A DNA stretch of 57,429 bases from VGWB01 sp964480945 (GTDB lineage Bacteria > Bacteroidota > Ignavibacteria > UBA10030), in contig CAYZRX010000016.1 of NCBI GenBank assembly GCA_964480945.1, positions 1-57,429 of the forward strand, written 5' to 3'. Every line of letters starts with the position of its first letter. Position 1 is the first letter of the stretch. The notes under the pieces were generated by a model. That model saw only the letters and a program-made list of their open reading frames with translations. It was not told the origin of the DNA and did no database searches. The translations under genes and the position numbers were made by a program. Positions 7,175 to 15,848 of this stretch are shown here, piece by piece.

Positions 7175-10100
7175 TTAATACAGATCGAGCAATTCCTGCT
7201 CTTGGATCACGGCTAGCTTGAGCACCTTGGAACCGACTCCTGGTATGTCGATGTAAGCGATGTACATACCGCTTGCCACTGGGTAGTTGACATCGTTCAG
7301 AAGGTCCCACTTCAGGAACGACGATGCGTCGCTCTTGTGCAGCACCCTTGCCAACTGGCCCGCCAGGTTGAAGATGCGTACCGTAGCCTGTTGTGGCATG
7401 TTGATGAAGGTGACGAACTTGCTGAACCTGCTCGTCTCCTGTGAGTTAATGCAATAGTACGGGTTCGGGAAGACGTTGATCCTGTCGAGATCGGTCTTCT
7501 CCACAGTCGCATCACCCGATTGGACCGCGGGCGCCGTGAAGGAGAACGTCACGGTCGGGGTATTCGGCTTCGTGGTCAGGATCCGGAACACCGTTCCTGT
7601 CGCCGGCAAGAGCTGGTTTACGTTGGCTGGGAACGTGGCGTCACCCACGCTGCCGCCGTTGAAGTTCACCAGGACGAAACGCGCCATCACCTCGTCCGCT
7701 GACTGGTTCATGTCGGCCACCCACGCATCATAACCGGCGTGACCGGGTGCCATATTCACCGGGTTGTACCAGTAGATCCAGTCCGTCTCAGGATCGTTGT
7801 CACCGCCCGAGATAGCATGGTCAGTGCCATCGAGGTCGAAGACATCGTCTTCGTTGGTGTCATAGAGCAACGGCAACAACCGAACGTCATCGCTCGGATC
7901 ATCGGGTGTTCCGACACCGATGTTCCACAGCTCGAACGGGACGTCGATCATGATGTCATCCGTGAAGGCCGTCTCGGCCTTACCGCCCGCCGCCGTGAAG
8001 CGCATCTCGAAATCGTACGGGACGATCCTATCGAAGTTGTCGTTCCGCGCCACCCGGCTCTTGAACCAGGTGAAGCTAAAGCTTCCGCCGACATCGCCGG
8101 ATTCAATGCCCCACAAACCGCCGCCGGGGACATTCGCCACCTGCGGCCGATCGAAGCCATTGACCAAGGGGAACCCACTGGAGTTAAACGCAAACGCCGC
8201 CATATCCGGCGGGTCGACCGGGCCAGATCCGTTGGCCACGCACTCGAATCCCTTGAAGTCATTCGGCGCTCCCGACACTTTGACCATGATGCCATCCACG
8301 ATCGGCGAAAGCACGTCAGCCTTCTGGTTCGCGATGTTCGAAAGCAGGACTTTGTTCGTGGTCTTGTCGGTCAGGTTCCACGTTGCGTCCGCGTTGAACG
8401 TGATCTGGTACGTGTCTCCCGTGCTCACCTTGGGGTTGATCACGATCGGAAGGACGTACCCGTCGCTCTGACCGGTCTTCGTAATCGGCGCAATCGTGTC
8501 TCCGTAGGCGGTCGCGTAGATGGTGCCAAATTCCGGCCCATGCGGGGTGACCTTGTAGATGATCGGAGGCGACTCAAGCGCCTTCGGCAGGAAGCCGGTC
8601 ACCGTCGCAACGCTGTAGGCCGTCACTGCGAGGTAGTAATCCCGGCCATTGTAGATCTTCGCCAGGTCGTTCAGCTTGTCCTGGTCGAAAACATACGTCC
8701 GCTGGATGCCGCTGTTGGTCCCGAACTGCACAGGAACCTCAACAATGACACCGGACACCGGCTGCAGGTCCGTCACCACTGCCGGGTCATCGGGGGTGTC
8801 GAACGTGACCAGCCTCTTCGCGTCGGCGATCGAGCTGCTCGTCGGAGGGAACTGATACACATTGTACCCCTCAAACCGATAGCCACCCGGCTGAGCGACC
8901 TTGTTCTCAATGTCATTCACCTTGCTTTGATCATCGCCCCACTCCAGGACGACTTTCTCATTCAGCTCCGCTATTCCCACTTTTGGTGCCGGTGGGGGCT
9001 TCGGAACCTGGAACAGAGCATCGAACGTGTTCTGGACGAACTGGTCGTTGAACTTCATCACCGCCACGCTCGACAACCTGTCCGCACCCAGACCGACTAC
9101 AAAGCCCAGAACGACATCTTCGGTGTCCCCCGGAGACATGAAGAACGGTCCCGAGTTCAGCAGGATTCGCCGATCGCCCGGTGCAAAGGAATAATCCGTT
9201 CCCTTGCCATCCAGGAAGCCGGTCTGCGTTACCGGATCGCCGCTCTCCGGGAAATTCGTGTATCCGAATGGCCCCGAGTTGTAGCGTGAGTAGGTATCGC
9301 CGAACACCCCTGCCGGCGCATACCCCTGCAACATGGCATACCACTGGAACGTGCCGTCGTTGTAGTGGGCTGAATTTCCGGGAGGATCGCTGTACGGGCT
9401 GCCGGCGGAAAAGTACGCGAACGATGACATCGGCAGGTTCTTCTTTCCGTAAATCCTCTTCAGATCGAAGATCGCCGAGTCACCTGGTGCAGCGACCTCC
9501 GGGCCGGCCAGGAAGTCGTAGCCCGAGCAGGGAGGCGGGAGATTGAACTTGGCGAACGTGTTATCGACCGGATTGCCGTTATAGACAAATCCTATGCTCA
9601 TGGTCGAATCGCAGCCCACCAGATCATCGCCGGCGTTCCCGAGGTCGATGTCCGACCACTGACAGACATACATGTTGTCGATGTACATCGCACCGGTTGT
9701 GCCGCCGCCGATATCGATACCGCCCTTATTGATCATGCGGTACCGGCTGAAGTAGATGTTTCCCATCGCATCCGTTCGCTTGTATCCCCATATCGTCTTT
9801 TGGATCTCCATACCCGACGGTTCCGATCCGACGAACCGGATCGACTGGCTCCGATCCAGGTCGTTGTACACATTCCAGATGACCTGGTCTGCCGGGGAGT
9901 TGATATCTGCACCGGCCACGCCCGGCTCGTCGTAGTGGCCGCTAGTCAGGCTGTCCGGTGTAAACGCTACGCCGAACGGCGGAGGTGCCTGGTAGCCGGG
10001 AACCCCGTTGCGCTCAATGTAGGGCGCGCCGTATTGAACCGGCCACTCCTTCCAGTCGGTGTCATACTGCTGCTTGATCGCATCCATCTGCGACTGCGTG

Positions 10101-10648
10101 ACGGCATTCGCGTCCGTCAGTTCGTTCGACGTCTGCGCATCATACTTCAGCTCGGCATCGTTCATGAAGTAGTAGTCACGACGAACCCTGTAGCAGCGTA
10201 CATCCGCATCAGCCGGATTCGCAGCAGCAGCAGTCGCACCAAATCCCGTGACCCTTCCTGCCCTGATACCGACATACGTGCTGGCAGAGTAAGTCGACCC
10301 TTCAATTCGGATCGGCTGAACGGAGGGCTGTTGGGTCTTGGCTGCATCGAGGTAGAATTGACCACCCCAGATGAAACCGTCTTCATACACGACGTTTCCC
10401 GTCCCCACCGGATAGTAGACACCGTTGTCACCTCCCGGCGAGTGGTTCGAGTTACCGTCATACTTGGTCCACGTCGTGATGTTGTTGATGTTCAATATCT
10501 GCCACTGGGGCTTGCCAGTGATCTTGCTCAGAGACTGCGGCTGCTTCACCTTGGTTCCAGGTAACTCGGAGCCAAGCGCAACCGACCAGAGCAAGAGAGC
10601 ACCGACGGCGATCACCACCAGCGCGATGGTTAGTTTGCTCTTTGCCAT
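7175..10648 (-). CDS. Large surface protein with T9SS-type C-terminal domain
   Basis: A 1157-residue protein with an N-terminal signal or anchor (LTIALVVIAVGALLLWSVAL). The body is rich in aromatic, Asp, Gly and Asn residues, as in secreted beta-rich proteins, with a fibronectin-like stretch near residues 590-720 (APKVGIAELNEKVVLEWGDD ... YRFEGYNVYQ). The last ~100 residues resemble a T9SS sorting domain (NVFPNPYY, VRIFNLAGQLARVL, VASGMYIAYI) but run on to a QEQELLDLY end. No catalytic motif was recognised. It lies 57 nt downstream of the TonB-dependent receptor and 42 nt upstream of the PorV-family gene. Its role could be substrate capture for the receptor, in place of a SusD-like lipoprotein, but this is inference. 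Confidence 0.8.
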   Translation of the reverse strand: MAKSKLTIALVVIAVGALLLWSVALGSELPGTKVKQPQSLSKITGKPQWQILNINNITTWTKYDGNSNHSPGGDNGVYYPVGTGNVVYEDGFIWGGQFYLDAAKTQQPSVQPIRIEGSTYSASTYVGIRAGRVTGFGATAAAANPADADVRCYRVRRDYYFMNDAELKYDAQTSNELTDANAVTQSQMDAIKQQYDTDWKEWPVQYGAPYIERNGVPGYQAPPPFGVAFTPDSLTSGHYDEPGVAGADINSPADQVIWNVYNDLDRSQSIRFVGSEPSGMEIQKTIWGYKRTDAMGNIYFSRYRMINKGGIDIGGGTTGAMYIDNMYVCQWSDIDLGNAGDDLVGCDSTMSIGFVYNGNPVDNTFAKFNLPPPCSGYDFLAGPEVAAPGDSAIFDLKRIYGKKNLPMSSFAYFSAGSPYSDPPGNSAHYNDGTFQWYAMLQGYAPAGVFGDTYSRYNSGPFGYTNFPESGDPVTQTGFLDGKGTDYSFAPGDRRILLNSGPFFMSPGDTEDVVLGFVVGLGADRLSSVAVMKFNDQFVQNTFDALFQVPKPPPAPKVGIAELNEKVVLEWGDDQSKVNDIENKVAQPGGYRFEGYNVYQFPPTSSSIADAKRLVTFDTPDDPAVVTDLQPVSGVIVEVPVQFGTNSGIQRTYVFDQDKLNDLAKIYNGRDYYLAVTAYSVATVTGFLPKALESPPIIYKVTPHGPEFGTIYATAYGDTIAPITKTGQSDGYVLPIVINPKVSTGDTYQITFNADATWNLTDKTTNKVLLSNIANQKADVLSPIVDGIMVKVSGAPNDFKGFECVANGSGPVDPPDMAAFAFNSSGFPLVNGFDRPQVANVPGGGLWGIESGDVGGSFSFTWFKSRVARNDNFDRIVPYDFEMRFTAAGGKAETAFTDDIMIDVPFELWNIGVGTPDDPSDDVRLLPLLYDTNEDDVFDLDGTDHAISGGDNDPETDWIYWYNPVNMAPGHAGYDAWVADMNQSADEVMARFVLVNFNGGSVGDATFPANVNQLLPATGTVFRILTTKPNTPTVTFSFTAPAVQSGDATVEKTDLDRINVFPNPYYCINSQETSRFSKFVTFINMPQQATVRIFNLAGQLARVLHKSDASSFLKWDLLNDVNYPVASGMYIAYIDIPGVGSKVLKLAVIQEQELLDLY

Positions 10649-10705
10649 ACTCGTAACTCCTTGAGAAGTTTCTCTAAGTTAGGTTCTTTGAACTACCCTG
10701 AGAGA

Positions 10706-13700
10706 CTACATCTCTATCCTTGCACCAACTCGGATCTGGCGAGGCGTGCCAAAGACGTCACCACGGTAGGTCTGGACACCCCATCTGTTATCGAGATTGA
10801 TTGCACGATAGAACGCTTCGTAGTTCGGAATCTCCTTGTATGGCTGGGCAAATGGGCTCTTCAGCCATCCGTCATCGTACGGTGTGCCCGTATTCGGATA
10901 CACATCGATGACCTGCTTCGAGTTCAGCAAATTGAGGACATTCGCATAGATCTCAACATTCAACGATCCGAGGTAGATCATCTTGCTGAGGTTCAGATCC
11001 ATATTGAACACCCAGGGGGTCGTCGAGCTGTTGACCGGCTCAACCGGGTTGCGGAACCGAGCATCGCGAAGAGCGTAGACGCCGATGTTCCACGGACTCG
11101 CCTGACCGAGGTTCAACGGCTCCGCAATCTTCGTGTATGGATGCCCGCTGTTGAACGTCATCAACAGGTTCACGCCAAACCCTTCGAGAACCGGACCCCC
11201 GTCGCCCTTCGCGAACCGATAGTCGAGAAGGATGGTGCCTACGTGGGTCTGGTTGAACGGCTGGGCTGCTACGAAGTTCGGGAACCGGGCTTTGATCTCG
11301 TCGCTCGTCGCAACCGAATTCGAAGCGGAGCTTGCACCGGTGCCGACAGCGTCGGAGAGCGTGTAATTGACCCTCGCCTGCAAGCGCTCTGTCCGGCGGA
11401 GCTCAAGTGTCAGCTCGACGCCCTTCACCGTCCCGAAGTCCGTGTTCTGGTACGACGTGAAGATCGGGTTGCCGATGGAGTTATATATGCGCCGGAGCTG
11501 CAGCTGCTCTTTTGTATCCCTGTAGAAGCCGGTGAGCGTGAACGCAAGGTTCGACGTCACGACCTGACGGATACCCATCTCGAACAGCGTCGTCCGCTCG
11601 GGCCGAGCCGTGAAGCCAAGGCCGCCGCCCGTGAACGATCGCGTGTTCGGATTGACCGCATTGCTGATCCTATTCTCGGTGTCGTACAGCTGGTCCAACC
11701 TCGGCATCTGCACGTACTTGCCATACTGCGTGTAGAACACCGTCTTGTCGGACACGGGGAACGAGAAGCTGATCCGCGGCAGCAAGAAGCTGAACGCCTT
11801 GGTGGTCGTGAAATCGTCCTCCGGAATGATGTTGAGGTTTTGATCCACCGGCACATCCTGATAATCGTACTGACCGGTCTGCTCGTTGAGCGTCGGATCG
11901 ACCATCAACATCTTCGGGTCCATGTACTCGTAGCGCAGACCGACGTTCAGGATCAGATCGTTGAACTCGAACTTGTTCTGAACGTAGGCCGCGGCAAACG
12001 TCGGCTTATAGGGTGCATCCACCTTCGAGGAGACGCCGGGGACGTTGTAGCCATCCGTCGAGTTGCCCTTGTAGTCATAGCCGTACGTCCGAATGTCACC
12101 AGCATTCTCCCAGCGGATGCGCTTCAAGCGCTCATCGACCGGAATGCCCTTCGTGATGTCGGATCCATACACGATGTTGTCCGTATCGAACACACCGTCC
12201 TTGTTCGGATCCAGGAAGGTCAAGAGGCTGCTGATGCTATTGACCGCATACGAACGCATGACCCACGACTCGATGTTACCGCCCGCCTTCAACTCCCACG
12301 TTGAATTCACCTGGGAGGTCAGGTCGACGTTGGCGCCGATCATATTCTGCTGGTTCTTGTTGTAGGCGTTGTTCGGTCGGTCCGGGTCCTGAAACAGGAA
12401 TTTCTGGATGATGCTCATCGACTGCGGACCCGAATATCGATCCGACCATTGGTTGATAACGCCCGGAAATCCCGCGTTCGCGTTTGCAGCGCTGTCGGAA
12501 TATGACATCCAGTTGTCCCCGAAGGTCTTATCGTAGGTCCGTGCATGCCGATTCTGCATCGAGACGCCGACCTCGTAGAACGTCGTCGGATTGATGATGT
12601 GCGTGAGCTTCACAGAACCCGCATACGTGATCGTCTCGTTGCGCGTGTCTCTGGCATCTTTGACGAAATAACTGGCGCCAGTGTAAGCCATAACACCCGG
12701 CCAGCTGTTGCCATTGATCGACGTGTTGATGTCATAGTACCCGTTGACACGCAGCTTCAACGGAACGTCGGCTAGCTCTTTCAGATCGAACACGACATTG
12801 CCCTGACCGGTGTTGATCTGGGTCCAGTTGTCGTACAAATAGTTCTTGACGAAGCTGATCGGTCCGGGCAACGCCTTGCCGGCGTTGTTTTGGATGTTCA
12901 ACCCGTCATCGACGAGACCGTCAAACTCGAACGGCGTGAGGAACCTCGGCTGGTCATCTCGCCGGAAGTTGTGCTGCCCAGCCAAAAAGAACCGGACGCC
13001 ACTGGTGACCGGACCACTCACGGTCGCAACAGCGTTCCGGTAACCGTAGGCTGCAGTGCCGAGGAACTGCTTACCGGGTTTCGCAAAATCGTCGGTCAGA
13101 TAGTCAAGGGAGAATCTCAGCTGACTGCCGCCCGTTCGCGTCGTCGTGCGAACTACGCCCGACATTGCACCGCCGAGCTCTGCCGTCATGCCGCCCGTCT
13201 GCAGCTGAACTTCCTCGATCGCGTCCCGGATCGAACTGTAGTTCTCCGAGGCGTACAGAGGATTTGTCGCATTCGCCCCGTCAACATAGTAGGCAACCTC
13301 ACCCGCACGACCGCCGCGGATGTACAGGTTCCCTCCCTGTTGAACGACGCCAGCGTCCAGCGCGACGATGTTCTGCACACCGCGGAACGGAATATACTGG
13401 ATCTCTTCCGCCTGAGTGATGCGAACAGTATTGGTGGTGTTGCGCTGAATCAACGGCCGCTCCGCCACGATCTCAACGGCTTGAATCTGTATCGATGAGC
13501 TCGATAACTGAAAGTCCTGAGTGGTCGTCATGGTCGCGCTCACCCGGATGTTCGAGATCGTCACCGAGGCATAGCCGATGTAACTTACCTTCACCGAGTA
13601 CACACCCGCCGGAATAGTCAGGACGATGTAGTCACCGTTCACATCAGTCGCAGCGCCCAAACTCGTTCCTTCGACAGTGACGTTCGCGCCGATGAGCGCT

Positions 13701-13810
13701 TCGCCTGACTCTTTATCGGTCACCTTGCCACGCAACTTGCCTTCTTGCGCCGACAGGAGAGCCGGTAGGAGCAGCAAAGCGGTGAAAGCCACGAGGAGCT
13801 TACGAAGCAT
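10706..13810 (-). CDS. TonB-dependent receptor with carboxypeptidase-regulatory-like N-terminal domain
   Basis: A 1034-residue outer-membrane transporter. The ATG at 13810 has an ideal AAAGGAGGT ribosome-binding site and a signal peptide (LLVAFTALLLLPALLSAQ). Residues about 20-105 form the CarboxypepD_reg-like domain (GKLRGKVTDKESGEALIGAN ... VSYIGYAS), followed by the plug (QYIPFRGVQNIVALDAGVVQ, LYIRGGRAGEVAYYVDG) and a barrel ending in RQIRVGARIEM. This organisation is that of SusC/RagA-like and related receptors powered by TonB-ExbBD; the substrate is not predictable. No SusD gene adjoins it. It is the first gene of a three-gene operon behind a near-consensus promoter and a long leader. 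Confidence 0.9.
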   Translation of the reverse strand: MLRKLLVAFTALLLLPALLSAQEGKLRGKVTDKESGEALIGANVTVEGTSLGAATDVNGDYIVLTIPAGVYSVKVSYIGYASVTISNIRVSATMTTTQDFQLSSSSIQIQAVEIVAERPLIQRNTTNTVRITQAEEIQYIPFRGVQNIVALDAGVVQQGGNLYIRGGRAGEVAYYVDGANATNPLYASENYSSIRDAIEEVQLQTGGMTAELGGAMSGVVRTTTRTGGSQLRFSLDYLTDDFAKPGKQFLGTAAYGYRNAVATVSGPVTSGVRFFLAGQHNFRRDDQPRFLTPFEFDGLVDDGLNIQNNAGKALPGPISFVKNYLYDNWTQINTGQGNVVFDLKELADVPLKLRVNGYYDINTSINGNSWPGVMAYTGASYFVKDARDTRNETITYAGSVKLTHIINPTTFYEVGVSMQNRHARTYDKTFGDNWMSYSDSAANANAGFPGVINQWSDRYSGPQSMSIIQKFLFQDPDRPNNAYNKNQQNMIGANVDLTSQVNSTWELKAGGNIESWVMRSYAVNSISSLLTFLDPNKDGVFDTDNIVYGSDITKGIPVDERLKRIRWENAGDIRTYGYDYKGNSTDGYNVPGVSSKVDAPYKPTFAAAYVQNKFEFNDLILNVGLRYEYMDPKMLMVDPTLNEQTGQYDYQDVPVDQNLNIIPEDDFTTTKAFSFLLPRISFSFPVSDKTVFYTQYGKYVQMPRLDQLYDTENRISNAVNPNTRSFTGGGLGFTARPERTTLFEMGIRQVVTSNLAFTLTGFYRDTKEQLQLRRIYNSIGNPIFTSYQNTDFGTVKGVELTLELRRTERLQARVNYTLSDAVGTGASSASNSVATSDEIKARFPNFVAAQPFNQTHVGTILLDYRFAKGDGGPVLEGFGVNLLMTFNSGHPYTKIAEPLNLGQASPWNIGVYALRDARFRNPVEPVNSSTTPWVFNMDLNLSKMIYLGSLNVEIYANVLNLLNSKQVIDVYPNTGTPYDDGWLKSPFAQPYKEIPNYEAFYRAINLDNRWGVQTYRGDVFGTPRQIRVGARIEM

Positions 13811-14015
13811 AGCATACCTCCTTTGAGTGTGGTAAATGTGAATTAGAAAAGGATGTAAGAGTCGATGTCCGCGCCAGGGACAATCGGCAGGTAGAACTGA
13901 GGAAACGCAGTCACAAGGTATTCTTCGAGCGTCCAAAACGCCGAGCCACTCGAACTAGCAGATCACCTCCTTCTCGATGGAATGCTAATTGAGATGGGAT
14001 ATTTCAGGGTCAAGC
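13811..14015 (-). promoter_or_regulatory. Long 5' leader of the TonB receptor operon
   Basis: About 205 nt lie between the predicted transcription start and the receptor ATG. The leader holds an isolated, perfect Shine-Dalgarno-like sequence (minus strand AGAAGGAGGTGATC, 13961-13974) that is not the receptor's own site. It is followed by a possible 16-codon CTG-started frame and an 8-bp stem (TTCGAGTG with CGCTCGAA). No known riboswitch was recognised. A regulatory leader is inferred. Confidence 0.4.
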
Positions 14016-14021
14016 TGGTTG

Positions 14022-14050
14022 AATATATAACTTGTTGCAGCGTTTGTCAA
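14022..14050 (-). promoter_or_regulatory. Sigma-70-type promoter for the TonB receptor operon
   Basis: On the minus strand TTGACA (14045-14050), a 17-nt spacer, then TATATT (14022-14027). The -35 matches the textbook consensus fully and the -10 matches at five of six positions. Confidence 0.7.
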
Positions 14051-14073
14051 GTGGAAATTCACGAGAAGCCCGG

Positions 14074-14112
14074 AATATCAACATATGCCGCATATTGACG
14101 AATATGTCAACA
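14074..14112. promoter_or_regulatory. Candidate operator upstream of the TonB operon promoter
   Basis: An AT-rich patch with three related half-sites pairing TTGA/TCAA with ATAT (ATCAACATAT, CATATTGACG, ATATGTCAAC) in mixed orientation. It lies 24 bp upstream of the -35 box and contains a second TTGACA (14105-14110). Regulator binding is inferred from the repetition only. Confidence 0.3.
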
Positions 14113-14175
14113 CCATCGCTGATGAGCGCAACCGACGTGGCGGTTACCCCGAATCCGCCAAACTCGGCCCGCGCA

Positions 14176-15759
14176 TCAGAGCTTCACTGCCCTGACCTCA
14201 AAGACCCCATCGATCTTTCCGAGCTTCTTGAGCACGCTCGGAGCCATCGCACCGTCAACGTTAATGACAGTAAGCGCCCTTCGGCCGGGCTGGTCGCGCC
14301 CCAATGAAAGGCCCGCAATATTTATTCCTTCGGCAGCGAGGATCGCGCCCACACCTGCCAACATGCCAGGCCTGTCGATGTTGGAATAGAACAAGAGATA
14401 CCCTTCCGGGTTGACCTCGAAATGAAAGTCGTCGATTCGGACGATCCGTGGATGTATGTTCCCAAAGACAGTCCCGGAGAAACGGCGCGCCTCCTTGTCC
14501 GTCTCGTACCGCACGGTGAGGAGATTCACGTAGGAATCCTTCTCACTTTCTTTCTGCTGCTCGACAAGGAGGCCGACTTCCTCCGCGATCGCCAGCGCAT
14601 TCACCAGGTTCACCGGCTCGGACATGACGTGGGCGAAGATTCCCTTCACCACCGCGGCAGTGAAGAGTTCGAGCGACTGAAACAGCGACGATCCGCTGCA
14701 TGTGACGACGACCTTCTTGAGCTGACCGTTCATCAGCTGCGCCACGAGGCTGCCCAGTTTCTCGGCCAGCACGACGTACGGTTTCACCTTTTCTTCGAGA
14801 GCCGTACGAAGCGGCTCGGCATTGACGACACCCGAAACTCCGCGCTCTTTGAGGAAGTCGATGACCTGGAGGGCAATCTGACGAGCAACTTTTTCCTGGG
14901 CCTCCTCCGTCGATGCGCCGAGGTGCGGCGTCGCGATTACGTGTGGATGCTGAAGAAGCTCAAGATTGCCCGGAGGCTCCTTCTCGAAAACGTCGAGAGC
15001 GACCCCGCCGACCTTCCCTGATTTCAATCCTCGGAGGAGGGCTCCTTCGTCCGCGATCCCGCCGCGCGCACAGTTGATGATCCGGACGCCGTCCCTGCAC
15101 GCGGCGATCGCACCGTCGCCGATCAGCCCGCGAGTCTCCTCCGTCAGCGGTGTGTGCACCGTGAGGAAGTCCGAGCGCCGGTAGAGCTCATCGAGTGAGA
15201 CGAGCTCGACTTTCATTTTCGAAGCGACCTCTGCAGATGTCACGGGGTCGTACCCGATCGTCCGCATGCCGAACGCCTGACACCGGAGAGCTACCTCCCT
15301 GCCGATCTTGCCGAGGCCAATGATGCCGATCGTTTTTTCGAAGAGCTCCATGCCGACATACTTCGTGCGTTCCCATTTCCCCTGCTTGAGCGATTCGTTC
15401 GCCTGCGGTATGTTCCGGCAGAGTGCAAGAAGCAATGAGAGCGTGTGCTCCGTAGCCGCGATCGTGTTGCCGCCCGGCGTGTTCATAACCACGATGCCGC
15501 GCCGCGTCGCCGCATCCACGTCAACATTGTCGACGCCCGCACCCGCCCGACCGATCACTTTCAACTTCTTGGCCGCGGCAATCACCTCGCTCGTCACTTG
15601 TGTCCCGCTGCGGATGATGAGGGCATCGTAGGCGTCGATGGTTCTCAGGAGCTCCTCGGCAGGCAGTTTCGGTCTGAGATCGACCTGAAAGTCTTCCTTG
15701 CGAAGAAGACCGGCACAAACGGGGTCGAGAGGATCACTGATGAGAATTCGCATGGGCAT
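14176..15759 (-). CDS. serA: D-3-phosphoglycerate dehydrogenase
   Basis: A 527-residue cytosolic enzyme that oxidises 3-phosphoglycerate to 3-phosphohydroxypyruvate with NAD+, the first step of the phosphorylated serine pathway. The NAD-binding loop GIIGLGKIGRE lies at about 145-154, and the catalytic set is Arg232 (NCARGG), Glu261 (DVFEKEPP) and His279 (TPHLGAS). The length matches the long form with an intervening ASB domain (about 315-450) and a C-terminal ACT domain (about 453-527, YLLFYSNIDRPGMLAGVGAI), which in relatives gives serine feedback. The first ATG (15759) was used; a second lies two codons on. It follows a class V aminotransferase, with a perfect palindrome in the 89-nt gap. 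Confidence 0.96.
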   Translation of the reverse strand: MPMRILISDPLDPVCAGLLRKEDFQVDLRPKLPAEELLRTIDAYDALIIRSGTQVTSEVIAAAKKLKVIGRAGAGVDNVDVDAATRRGIVVMNTPGGNTIAATEHTLSLLLALCRNIPQANESLKQGKWERTKYVGMELFEKTIGIIGLGKIGREVALRCQAFGMRTIGYDPVTSAEVASKMKVELVSLDELYRRSDFLTVHTPLTEETRGLIGDGAIAACRDGVRIINCARGGIADEGALLRGLKSGKVGGVALDVFEKEPPGNLELLQHPHVIATPHLGASTEEAQEKVARQIALQVIDFLKERGVSGVVNAEPLRTALEEKVKPYVVLAEKLGSLVAQLMNGQLKKVVVTCSGSSLFQSLELFTAAVVKGIFAHVMSEPVNLVNALAIAEEVGLLVEQQKESEKDSYVNLLTVRYETDKEARRFSGTVFGNIHPRIVRIDDFHFEVNPEGYLLFYSNIDRPGMLAGVGAILAAEGINIAGLSLGRDQPGRRALTVINVDGAMAPSVLKKLGKIDGVFEVRAVKL

Positions 15760-15814
15760 GATTCACTGTGCAGCGTCGTTCAGCTCGTGTGGCGCCGCGG
15801 CTCGATTGATAGTA

Positions 15815-15835
15815 GGTCGAAATGATATTTCGACC
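15815..15835. promoter_or_regulatory. Perfect 9-bp inverted repeat between aminotransferase and serA
   Basis: GGTCGAAAT, three bases, ATTTCGACC. No T tract follows on either strand, so it is not a standard terminator. An operator or an RNA hairpin protecting or attenuating the mRNA is possible; its position 56 bp upstream of serA suggests control of serA. Confidence 0.45.
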
Positions 15836-15848
15836 CGTAGGGAACACA

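Noticed and set aside
7739..9289. A 516-codon plus-strand frame across the 1157-residue surface protein
   Set aside because: Antisense shadow; Arg/Val/Asp-rich without signal peptide, motif or ribosome-binding site, while the minus strand has signal and sorting domains.
10661..12304. A 547-codon plus-strand frame opposite the TonB receptor
   Set aside because: Antisense shadow of a clearly conserved receptor.
13961..13974. GATCACCTCCTTCT on the plus strand resembles the 16S rRNA 3' end
   Set aside because: Only about 12-14 bases match and nothing else of an rRNA gene is nearby; read on the minus strand it is a Shine-Dalgarno-like sequence.
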